This document shows, piece by piece, positions 17,098-24,338 of a DNA stretch of 36,818 nucleotides; position 1 is the first letter of the stretch; each line of letters begins with the position of its first letter. The position numbers and the translations under genes were made by a program. Source of the DNA: Gemmatimonadaceae bacterium. GTDB lineage: Bacteria > Gemmatimonadota > Gemmatimonadetes > Gemmatimonadales > Gemmatimonadaceae. Below the pieces are notes generated by a model. It did no database searches. It saw nothing but the letters and a program-made list of their open reading frames with translations, and was not told where the DNA came from. The stretch lies in assembly GCA_014379205.1 (NCBI GenBank), contig JACMME010000160.1:1-36818 (forward strand), given 5' to 3'.

Positions 17098-17207
17098 GGC
17101 TGATAGCTGATAGCTGATGGCTGATGGCTGATAGCGGATGGCGGATGGCTGATAGCTGAGTGACCATCTGCTATCCGCTATTTGCTATCTGCCATTTGCC
17201 AATTGCC
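17098..17207. repeat. Inverted (head-to-head) array of 7-bp repeats, locus 2
   Basis: The left arm (17098-17160) has nine 7-bp units: GGCTGAT, AGCTGAT (twice), GGCTGAT (twice), AGCGGAT, GGCGGAT, GGCTGAT and AGCTGAG. After 5 nt (17161-17165) the right arm (17166-17207) has six units of complementary form: ATCTGCT, ATCCGCT, ATTTGCT, ATCTGCC, ATTTGCC and AATTGCC. The consensus is the same as at locus 1. As at locus 1, the array begins 3 nt after a stop codon (17211-17213) and lies between two minus-strand genes. Confidence 0.92.
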
Positions 17208-17210
17208 GAT

Positions 17211-17627
17211 CTACCGCAGCGCCTTGAGCGCGTTCTGCTGCTCCCGTGTAAGCGCGTTCTTGATTCGCACCAGAAGTGTCATGTGCGCGCGCTTGATCTC
17301 CCGCTCCGTGGCGAGCACACGATCCACTTGCGCAAGCACAGCTTCCTCGTTCGGCGACGGTGCCTGAACCAGCTCCGAAAGCTTCTGCGCCTCCTCCTGA
17401 ATGCGCCATTGCAGCTCGACGACCCTGGCCTGAACTTGCTGAATCGCCTCGGTAATCGCCGCTCGCTGAGCAGGCTTCAGCTCGATTTTTTGCTGATGCT
17501 GCATCACGAGCTCTGGTGGGAAGAGGTACTGCCCGAGCAGTTTCTCAACACCCTCCTGCGCGAAGGTCACTCTCGCCGTCGCGAGCATGAGCGTGAGCAT
17601 CACAACGAGATGGCGAGTGCGGATCAC
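17211..17627 (-). CDS. Periplasmic Spy/CpxP/CnrX-like helical protein
   Basis: 138 aa. An N-terminal hydrophobic segment (HLVVMLTLMLATARVTFAQ) is a signal peptide or anchor. The rest is almost all helix with heptad-like spacing, and contains LKPAQRAAI and LTREQQNALKAL, which match the LTxxQ repeats of the Spy/CpxP/CnrX/ZraP family. These proteins act as periplasmic chaperones or as sensors of metals and envelope stress. The GTG start overlaps the stop of the upstream single-TM gene (GTGA), so it belongs to the sigma-factor operon. No His/Met-rich metal site stands out, so a general envelope-stress sensor is as likely as a metal sensor. Confidence 0.8.
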   Translation of the reverse strand: MIRTRHLVVMLTLMLATARVTFAQEGVEKLLGQYLFPPELVMQHQQKIELKPAQRAAITEAIQQVQARVVELQWRIQEEAQKLSELVQAPSPNEEAVLAQVDRVLATEREIKRAHMTLLVRIKNALTREQQNALKALR

Positions 17628-18052
17628 GATGGAGTCCTCCCCTGTGAGTCTGGCCCAACTGGCCGTGCACCTTCAGCATCACCAGTGAGACCCCAGCCCC
17701 TCGTACGACCGATCGAGGGTAGAGTGTTGAGCAACTGTGCGCCTGGCGTCTTCAGCAGAAAGTCTGTTGGCGCGTCCCAACTGCCGATCGGCAGCGCGCT
17801 CATGGCCGTTACGGCACCCGGAACCACGCTGGCGGTCCCGCGACGATCGCTGACCCGTGTGACCGTAACGAATGCGAATGCGATCACGGCCGCGGCAGCC
17901 ATGACCACGCGCATCGATGCTGTCCAGCCACGGTCCAGTGCGCGACTGGATCTCGTTCGCACACGGAGGAAAGAACCGGCGCGCACCCGTTCGTCTTCCC
18001 GCAGGCGAGCGAAACGCTCGCGCAGATCACCATCCATGTCCTCGCGATTCAT
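17624..18052 (-). CDS. Single-TM protein, putative anti-sigma factor
   Basis: 142 aa. A charged N-terminal region (MNREDMDGDLRERFARLRED, about 1-45) is followed by one hydrophobic helix (SMRVVMAAAAVIAFAFVTVT, about 46-65) and a periplasmic Ser/Pro/Gly-rich tail. This is the layout of many small anti-sigma factors, in which the cytoplasmic N-terminus holds the sigma factor. No zinc-finger (ZAS) motif is seen. Its ATG overlaps the sigma-factor stop by 4 bp (ATGA), and its own stop overlaps the next GTG. Assignment rests on position and topology, not on sequence similarity. Confidence 0.66.
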   Translation of the reverse strand: MNREDMDGDLRERFARLREDERVRAGSFLRVRTRSSRALDRGWTASMRVVMAAAAVIAFAFVTVTRVSDRRGTASVVPGAVTAMSALPIGSWDAPTDFLLKTPGAQLLNTLPSIGRTRGWGLTGDAEGARPVGPDSQGRTPS

Positions 18053-18573
18053 TCGTCGTCCTCCGGCTTCAGCGTGCTGCGCAAGCGAGTCTTTCCTCTC
18101 TCATAGTGAGTGCGAGCGGTACCGACCGAGACGCCCAGAACCTGCGCCGCTTCGGCGATCGTCAAATCCTGATAGAACACCAGATGCAGAACCTCACGCT
18201 GCCGCGGCGGCAACATTCCCAGCGCGGCCACCAGCCGCTCGCTCGACTCCGCGCTTCGAAGCATGGAAGCGGCATCGGGCGCGGGATCCGCGGTCTCAGG
18301 TATGTTGTCGAGCGAACCACCAGACCAGAGCCGATGCAGCAGGCTCCGTCGCCGATGCTCGGCGGCTGTACGGCGAATGACCCCGAAGAGCCACGTCTTG
18401 AAGGTCGACCGCGACCCATACGATGCGCGACCGTCGATCACCTTGAGATAACTGCTGTTAAGCACGTCCTCCGCCTCGCTTCTGTCCCACCTGCAACAGG
18501 TCAGCGCCCAGCCATAACACGCTTCGTGATGCCGCTCCAGCTGCGCTTCGAGATCACTCCGCTCCAACTCCAA
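18049..18573 (-). CDS. ECF-type RNA polymerase sigma factor
   Basis: 174 aa. Region 2 (about 10-75) includes CCRWDRSEAEDVLNSSYLKV, with the EAEDV segment typical of sigma-2, and FKTWLFGVIRRTAAEHRRR. Region 4 (about 118-165) is LPPRQREVLHLVFYQDLTIA, then VSVGTARTHYERGKTRLRS, a clear sigma-4 helix-turn-helix. The likely start is TTG 18573; a second TTG two codons on is an alternative, and no strong ribosome binding site is visible. It is the first gene of an operon with the putative anti-sigma and the CnrX/Spy-like protein. It probably directs envelope-stress transcription and its own operon. Confidence 0.9.
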   Translation of the reverse strand: MELERSDLEAQLERHHEACYGWALTCCRWDRSEAEDVLNSSYLKVIDGRASYGSRSTFKTWLFGVIRRTAAEHRRRSLLHRLWSGGSLDNIPETADPAPDAASMLRSAESSERLVAALGMLPPRQREVLHLVFYQDLTIAEAAQVLGVSVGTARTHYERGKTRLRSTLKPEDDE

Positions 18574-18735
18574 TTGGACGACTCCAGCGCGACGTGGACG
18601 ATCTAGCTATTGGTGCGCATGCAGTGCTGTTTATATGACAAGAGGCGGAACGTTGCGCGAATCTGCGCAGGGGAACCGGAGAAGCACGACGTGCGATAGG
18701 GCTGGTTTGTCGCGGAATGATTCTCTCGGGGAAGA

Positions 18736-20589
18736 CTATTTACCCGTCGCATCCCGACGAAATGCCCGACCGAAGGTGAACAGATACGGCGCTTGGCTAA
18801 CGCGACCCCGCACTGTAACGAACTCCATTACAATCGTGCCTTCCGCGTCTGTGGCCGCGATCCGGTCCGTACCCGTCCTCACCACGGTGTACCGCTCGCC
18901 CTCGTCAACAAGTGCAAGAGTATCGCGTCGCAACACCAGCTCGAGCACCTGACCCTCGCCGTTCCGATACGTCCCGGCAAGTCGCCGAACGTCGGCCACT
19001 GAAAGCGGAGCACGAGTGGCCGGCCTTGGCGACGGAGCGGCGGCGGTGGTACCTCTGAGAAGCGTGGCGAATGCCGAATCCGCTGTCTTCGTCAACAGCG
19101 CGCTGTTGCGATTCGCGAGAATTATCACTGCCACCCGCGCTTCCGGCACCATCCGCACGACACTGCCGTACCCAAACCCTCCGCCGTAGTGGCCCAGCTC
19201 CCGCATTCCCCGGTTCAGCACAACGCGCATCCCAAGGCCGTAATGACTGGCGGTGTCGCCAGGTACGTCGCCGCGGGGCCGCATCACCGAGTCAACCGCC
19301 GCTGCGGGAATTAGCTGCTCGCTCCCACGACGCCCGCGACTCATCACCGCCATCGCGAAGCGAGCCATGTCCTCCGCTGTCGACAGGAGCCCGCCGCGCG
19401 GAAACACCTCGGCGTAATCAGCGAACGGCCGCATGACCCGCGCAGTGTCCCGCGCGCTCGCCGGCGCCGTGTGACCGAGGGCGATCGGATAAGTCATCGC
19501 GATTGTCGTGCGAAACGTGGATCGGGACATTCCCAGGGGACGCAACAGCACCGAGTCGACCACATCCGCGTATGGCGCACCGGCGGCGCGCTGGATCACG
19601 TAGCCAGCCAGTGTGAACCCGGAATTGGAGTACGAATACACGTCACCGGCGGGAGACATCACCGCGCTCGCCCCCAACTTTCTCACTGCCGCCGCGAGTC
19701 CAGCATCATCGCTGCCTCCCGATGCACTGGAGTTGTCTCGCAGTCCAGCGGTATGACTCAGCAGGCTCGCCATCGTCCGGCTTCCGATACTGGGCGTCAG
19801 AAACGGCGCGTACCGGCGTACCGGGGCAGAGAGGTCCAGCTGTCGGCGTTCGGCAAGTATGGCGGCTGCAAGTCCGGTGAACATCTTCGTCGCGGACGCG
19901 ACACGGAACACCATGTCGGTGGTGACTGGAGCGCCCGTTGCTGTGCTCGCGACTCCAAGCGCAGCGAGGTGAACGATGCTGTCGTTTCGGACAATCGCCA
20001 GCACCGCACCTGGCGTCCCGGTGCTCCTCAACTCGCCAGCGAGAGTCGAGTCCAGACCAGACCAGCTATCAGGTTGACTCCTGCACTCTGCCTCGCTCCC
20101 CATGTCGGCGAGCACTTTCCAGCGTCCGTCCTTCTGCCTTCCCCAAACCGTCATGAAAGTGCCGCAGCCGAGCACGGTCTTCCGGCCCACGGAATCCAGC
20201 GCAACGAACTCGGATGGTCCGTACGTGTATCCCATCTCGCCGCTGGGCGACACTTCGACGATGGTCGGGTGCCAGAGGAGCCTGCGCTTTGGATTGTTGA
20301 GTGTGGCAGTCATGAGCTCGCGGATGGCCGCGTGGCCGCGTACTATTCGCCCGGTCTTGAGGAGCTGAGTACCGCTATCGCTGAAGTACGACAGCCATCC
20401 CTCGATGCCCCGTTCCGCGGTTGCAGCCGCGAACGCCAGCTCCGTCTGACGGAGCTGCTCGCGCAAGGAATCCACGCGCGCATTGGAGCGCGCAGGCGCA
20501 GAGGCCGCTTGGGCATGGCCTTGTGGAGCTACCATGCTCACAATGCAAGCGACTGACAGGCATCGCGAAAGGAAAATGCCACGGTTCAT
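18736..20589 (-). CDS. Secreted fusion of a NTF2-like domain and a class C beta-lactamase-type serine hydrolase
   Basis: 617 aa. A signal peptide (CLSVACIVSMVAPQGHAQA) is followed by a DUF4440/SnoaL-type NTF2-like domain (about 40-165; QTELAFAAATAERG, WGRQKDGRWKVLADMG). The serine-hydrolase domain (about 175-500) has the nucleophile motif SATK in FRVASATKMFTGL, the Tyr motif YSNSGFTLAGY and the HYGGGFGYG segment in place of KTG. These match class C beta-lactamase/DD-peptidase/esterase relatives. A C-terminal beta domain (about 525-617) resembles those that follow such hydrolases. It probably cleaves an ester or amide outside the cytoplasm; antibiotic resistance cannot be claimed. It is divergent from the next kinase gene. 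Confidence 0.9.
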   Translation of the reverse strand: MNRGIFLSRCLSVACIVSMVAPQGHAQAASAPARSNARVDSLREQLRQTELAFAAATAERGIEGWLSYFSDSGTQLLKTGRIVRGHAAIRELMTATLNNPKRRLLWHPTIVEVSPSGEMGYTYGPSEFVALDSVGRKTVLGCGTFMTVWGRQKDGRWKVLADMGSEAECRSQPDSWSGLDSTLAGELRSTGTPGAVLAIVRNDSIVHLAALGVASTATGAPVTTDMVFRVASATKMFTGLAAAILAERRQLDLSAPVRRYAPFLTPSIGSRTMASLLSHTAGLRDNSSASGGSDDAGLAAAVRKLGASAVMSPAGDVYSYSNSGFTLAGYVIQRAAGAPYADVVDSVLLRPLGMSRSTFRTTIAMTYPIALGHTAPASARDTARVMRPFADYAEVFPRGGLLSTAEDMARFAMAVMSRGRRGSEQLIPAAAVDSVMRPRGDVPGDTASHYGLGMRVVLNRGMRELGHYGGGFGYGSVVRMVPEARVAVIILANRNSALLTKTADSAFATLLRGTTAAAPSPRPATRAPLSVADVRRLAGTYRNGEGQVLELVLRRDTLALVDEGERYTVVRTGTDRIAATDAEGTIVMEFVTVRGRVSQAPYLFTFGRAFRRDATGK

Positions 20590-20693
20590 TTCAAGTGTCT
20601 CGAATCGCTGGTTTATGTATCTTAGCCCACGCGTCAGCGTGACGACGCACTTTGATTTCGTCGAAGGCCAAGACGGCCCAACAACTTCGGAGT

Positions 20694-20721
20694 TTCACCT
20701 TCAATTCAACAACTATATATT
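20694..20721 (+). promoter_or_regulatory. Possible promoter for the second Ser/Thr kinase
   Basis: TTCACC (20694-20699), a 16-bp spacer and TATATT (20716-20721), in an AT-rich patch unusual for this window. Transcription would start near 20728, about 30 nt before the GTG at 20760. Confidence 0.4.
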
Positions 20722-20759
20722 CTGTCGTTTGTCGGGCCGTAAAATTGGAGCCGCTAGCA

Positions 20760-22643
20760 GTGAGTGAGGTCCCCGAATACCTGAAGGAAGCTGTCGGTAG
20801 CCACTACGCACTCGACCGGGAACTCGGTCGAGGCGGGATGGCGACGGTGTATCATGCCCGCGACCTGAAGCACGACAGATCGGTCGCTGTGAAAGTGCTG
20901 CGCCCCGAGCTGGGCGTTCTGCTCGGCACCGAGCGCTTTCTACGCGAGATCAAGCTGGTGGCGAACCTGCAGCACCCGCACATTCTTCCCTTGTACGATT
21001 CGGGAGAGGCGGAAGGCGCGTTGTACTATGTCATGCCGTACGTTCCCGGAGACTCCCTGCGGGACCGGCTCCGGCGCGAACATCGCCTTCCGCTGCATGA
21101 CGCGCTCCGCATCGCTCGCGAAGTTGCTGATGCGTTGTATTACGCGCATGCCAATGGCCTCGTTCACCGGGACGTAAAACCCGAGAACATCCTCCTCTCC
21201 AACGGCCACGCGATGGTTTGCGACTTCGGGATCGCACGCGCCATCCACGCCTCCGGGGGAGGCAAATGGCAAGCGCTCACCGAAACAGGCGTCGCTATCG
21301 GAACGCCCGCCTACATGAGTCCGGAGCAGATAGTAGGCGAGGTCGAAATCGACAGTCGGAGCGATATCTACAGCCTGGGTTGCGTTGTATACGAGATGCT
21401 GACGGGGTCGCCACCCGGTACGGGAGCCGACGGAGAGATTAATCTCGCCCGCCGATTTACCCATCCTCCGCCAGTACTCAGCGAGGTACTGCCCGATATC
21501 CCGCCGGGGGTTGAGAGCGCGGTTACCCGGGCGCTTGCACGGCTTCCCGCCGATCGTTTCGCGAACGCACGCGAATTCGCGGATGCCTTATGGTCCGAGT
21601 CCATAACGGGACAGAGGACGGCTCCTCTTGTAGTTCCCACTGCTGCGCCTTTCCGGCGATCAAGGGCGCCGTGGTTGGCTGGCGGTGTCACCGCGGCGCT
21701 AGGTGTCGTCGCAATCGTGTGGTTCGCAATGTCATCCGACAGCTTGGACCGCGAGAGCGGAACGCGCTCGATGGCAACGGACAGTCCACGCGCGTCCCCC
21801 GTTGCGGACATGCCCGCCGTATCGGATACGACGCAGGTGCAGCCTCGCGCAACCAACGATCCAGCGCCGGCGCCGACAGTTCCAACTGAGCGAGAAATTC
21901 AGCCTGAAACGCAGGCCGAGGTTCCCGTGCGCCTTGCCCCGCGCACTCCCGCGCCCAGACGAGTAACGCCGAGGCCGGCAGCTGAGATCGCCCGTGCCAA
22001 CGTCGCAGCTCGAGAGGACAGCATTCTCGCGGCACTTCGAACCGATGCGTTGAGAGCGCGAACCCGCGGAGTTGCCATCGGTGCGTCGCCGTCGCACATG
22101 GCCGCCGGCGACGCGCTGCTCAAGGCCGCCGATGCCGCCGCCAGCCAGGACCGCTTTTCGGAAGCGGTCAACAAATTCTCCAGTGCGGCGTCTGCATGGC
22201 TGGACGCTGAGCGTGCGGCCGCTGCCGCCAGGGATAGCCAGCAGCGGCGTGAAGTAGTCGCCCCCAAGCCCGCTGTTGACTCCCCACCTCCAGCACCCTC
22301 GCAGCCAGTCGTAATAGATCAGCGACCGGCGATTCGCGCAGCCGTCGCCGAGTACGCGCGAGCCATCGAGTCTCGCAACGTTCAGGCGATCCGCGAAGTG
22401 TACCCGGCGATGACCGCCGCACAACAGCGGGAGTGGCGAGCTTTTTTCTCGGTGGTTCGCGACGTCAAGGTGCGACTCGAGGTCTCACAACTCGACATCG
22501 CCGAGAATACCGCTGAAGTGCGCGCGAACGGCGTGTATCACTATGAAAACACCAGCACGCGACGGATCGAGGAGCAGCCCGTTGTGCTGCGAGTATCGCT
22601 TCGTCGAGAAGGCGACAGCTGGCGATTGAGCGCTGTTCGCTAA
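20760..22643 (+). CDS. Membrane-anchored Ser/Thr protein kinase with NTF2-like outer domain
   Basis: About 627 aa. The kinase domain (about 15-275) has the glycine loop GRGGMATVYHARD, VAVKVL, HRDVKPENILL, CDFGIAR and GTPAYMSPEQ, and should be active. A membrane helix (LAGGVTAALGVVAIVWFAM) is followed by a Pro/Thr/Ala-rich linker, a helical region and a C-terminal domain. That last domain (AEYARAIESRNVQAIREVYP, then EQPVVLRVSLRREGDSWRLS) reads like a NTF2/SnoaL-type fold and may be the signal-binding part. GTG 20760 is preferred: GGAG lies 9 nt upstream and the sequence before it does not look like protein. In-frame starts further up are possible. Confidence 0.92.
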   Translation: MSEVPEYLKEAVGSHYALDRELGRGGMATVYHARDLKHDRSVAVKVLRPELGVLLGTERFLREIKLVANLQHPHILPLYDSGEAEGALYYVMPYVPGDSLRDRLRREHRLPLHDALRIAREVADALYYAHANGLVHRDVKPENILLSNGHAMVCDFGIARAIHASGGGKWQALTETGVAIGTPAYMSPEQIVGEVEIDSRSDIYSLGCVVYEMLTGSPPGTGADGEINLARRFTHPPPVLSEVLPDIPPGVESAVTRALARLPADRFANAREFADALWSESITGQRTAPLVVPTAAPFRRSRAPWLAGGVTAALGVVAIVWFAMSSDSLDRESGTRSMATDSPRASPVADMPAVSDTTQVQPRATNDPAPAPTVPTEREIQPETQAEVPVRLAPRTPAPRRVTPRPAAEIARANVAAREDSILAALRTDALRARTRGVAIGASPSHMAAGDALLKAADAAASQDRFSEAVNKFSSAASAWLDAERAAAAARDSQQRREVVAPKPAVDSPPPAPSQPVVIDQRPAIRAAVAEYARAIESRNVQAIREVYPAMTAAQQREWRAFFSVVRDVKVRLEVSQLDIAENTAEVRANGVYHYENTSTRRIEEQPVVLRVSLRREGDSWRLSAVR

Positions 22644-22788
22644 CCGCTCGTTTGAATGGGTGCGGCAACGAACCAGACGGTTACAAGCGCCTCGGTGTCA
22701 CGATCACAGCTACGTATGATCCCTCCTCGCGCCTTGCGGGCGTGGTGCAGCGCCCACTTCTGTGCACAAGAACTTCCAACTCACGACA
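22644..22788. other. Gap between convergent genes
   Basis: 145 bp between the kinase and the outer-membrane protein gene. A weak hairpin (GGGCG 22738-22742 with CGCCC 22751-22755) is the only structure seen, and there is no T-tract. Confidence 0.25.
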
Positions 22789-24123
22789 CTAGAAGTTGTA
22801 CTCTAGCCCCGCGGTCCAGAACATGTTGGGCCGTAGGCCGCCACGGTTCAGCGGCCACGCGGCGTTTGCGAGAACGGTTAGGCCGGGAGCCGCGCTGAGT
22901 TTGATGCCGAGGGACGCATTCACGATGTCGTCGCTCCGACTGGGGATTGTCGTCGGAGCGATCGTTCGACGAAACGGAGCCTCGATTTGTACCAACTCCG
23001 GTTCGTGAAGGTTGCTATTCCCCACCTGTAGCTCGGACAGGAGATCCGCCGCCAGCGTCGCCCACGGAGCAAGAAGGTGATCGAAGCCGATCGTCGCCAA
23101 CACGGCATCCGTAGCGATGTCATCAGCACGATAGAGGTAGCCGAGATTCGCATGCGGCGAGAAATCGCCAAAGCGCGCCGAAACAATCCCAAGCCCCCGC
23201 GCCGAGAAGTAGCCCGACCCCAGGAGATCATCCTCGCTACCGGTGGGTAGTCGCACATCGCCAAGTAATGCGATGCCGAGTTGCCCGGACTCGCGGACAT
23301 TCACCTTGATTCGAGTCGAAACGTCCCCGATACCAGTAGCGGAGCCTTCCTCCGAGCGAGACGTGTGCAGAACCGGGTTGCTTGCGGTGCCGCCAAAAAA
23401 ATGCGCCACAGCCCCTGGGCCAAAAGGCACCACCTGCGCCTCGCTTTGGCCTCTCAGCGATGTGGAAACGACCGGAAGCGCCACCCCCACATCAACCTTG
23501 TCCCATAGCCCGTAGGTGAGGAAGAGAGACGTAACCGTGAGCTCCACGCTGAGCGCAAGATTGAATTCAATGACGTCATTCTCAAACGCGGGCAGTCCGC
23601 GTCTCGCACAGTCCGCCGCGAAGATCGAGTCGCAGCCGGGAAAGTCCACATTCGAGTGTGTGAAGTTGAGACGTATGTCATCCAGCTCGGCTCCTCGCAA
23701 CGACTTGAACTTGATGCCTGTCCTGTTCAATCCCACCAGTACACGTCCCTTCCCCAGCGTCTGCGCACGCTCGCCATACACCGGTCCTGCCGAGAGAGAC
23801 GTTCTAACAGGCACACCACCCTCGAAGCGGAAGGTCGAACCACCGCTTGTTGCGCTTATCGGAATATTTGCGACGTTGCCGCTGATCGAATTGGTGATGA
23901 AGGCGATTATTATGGCGTTCCCGTCCTCCGCCGCCGGAATGAAATGGCTCCCGTGAGCCTGAATGAATGCGGGGTTGCTCGGATCCCCGGAGCCCGCGAG
24001 GAAAAGGGGATCGTTGCCGGAACCCAGGATGAAGAGATTGGAGAGCTTGTCCCGGAGGCTCTGCGCGCGGAGCGGCGAGATGACCGTGAACAGCAGTGCG
24101 AAAGCCAGCAGAACGCGTTGCAT
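22789..24123 (-). CDS. Outer-membrane beta-barrel protein of unknown substrate
   Basis: About 444 aa. A signal peptide (MQRVLLAFALLFTVISPLRAQ) precedes a long chain with alternating hydrophobic/polar strands. The last residues (FWTAGLEYNF) end in Phe, the usual outer-membrane insertion signal. The pattern (YGLWDKVDVGVALPVV, SGQLGIALLGDVRLPTGSED, then GYLYR) resembles MetA-pathway/transporter-type barrels. The start is set by GGGAGGAGC directly ahead of ATG 24123, so the in-frame ATG ten codons upstream is less likely. It is divergent from the acyl-CoA ligase gene. Substrate unknown. Confidence 0.78.
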   Translation of the reverse strand: MQRVLLAFALLFTVISPLRAQSLRDKLSNLFILGSGNDPLFLAGSGDPSNPAFIQAHGSHFIPAAEDGNAIIIAFITNSISGNVANIPISATSGGSTFRFEGGVPVRTSLSAGPVYGERAQTLGKGRVLVGLNRTGIKFKSLRGAELDDIRLNFTHSNVDFPGCDSIFAADCARRGLPAFENDVIEFNLALSVELTVTSLFLTYGLWDKVDVGVALPVVSTSLRGQSEAQVVPFGPGAVAHFFGGTASNPVLHTSRSEEGSATGIGDVSTRIKVNVRESGQLGIALLGDVRLPTGSEDDLLGSGYFSARGLGIVSARFGDFSPHANLGYLYRADDIATDAVLATIGFDHLLAPWATLAADLLSELQVGNSNLHEPELVQIEAPFRRTIAPTTIPSRSDDIVNASLGIKLSAAPGLTVLANAAWPLNRGGLRPNMFWTAGLEYNF

Positions 24124-24275
24124 TGCTCCTCCCAAAGTGGTGAATGGCGGCACACATCATAGGCCAGCCACTCTGGTTCCGCAAATCCGAACGCGAAGCT
24201 GACAGCACTGGCGCTGGGTAGGCTCGCGATCAGTCGTCGGTGATTCTTACTTCCTGCCGAGCCACCGCCGGTGCC

Positions 24276-24338
24276 TGAAAGGGCATTACGTTGAGGCACA
24301 TCCCATCCAGCGAAGCATCTCTGCCCTTTCATGAAAGG
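24276..24338. promoter_or_regulatory. Inverted repeat and perfect palindrome at the acyl-CoA ligase start codon
   Basis: TGAAAGGGCA (24276-24285) is the exact reverse complement of TGCCCTTTCA (24322-24331). The right arm runs into CCTTTCATGAAAGG (24325-24338), a perfect 14-bp palindrome centred on the ligase ATG. There are thus three copies of a (T)GAAAGG half-site. It could be a regulator-binding site or an RNA stem that masks the start codon. Confidence 0.6.

Noticed and set aside
17051-17167. Longer N-terminus for the lipoprotein
   Set aside because: It would translate the heptamer array; the AGGAGG-supported ATG at 17050 gives a normal lipoprotein signal.
17160-18380. A 406-residue plus-strand frame opposite the sigma operon
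   Set aside because: Antisense to three overlapping, recognisable genes; composition is Arg/Ser/Pro-rich without a domain.
18574-18735. ECF-type autoregulatory promoter ahead of the sigma gene
   Set aside because: No GGAAC-like -35 with a fitting -10 could be found on the minus strand.
19471-20556. A plus-strand frame of 361 residues opposite the serine hydrolase gene
   Set aside because: Shadow frame with Arg/His-rich composition and no domain.
18736-20589. True beta-lactamase resistance gene
   Set aside because: The domain fits the broad class C/DD-peptidase/esterase family and has an unrelated N-terminal domain; resistance cannot be inferred.
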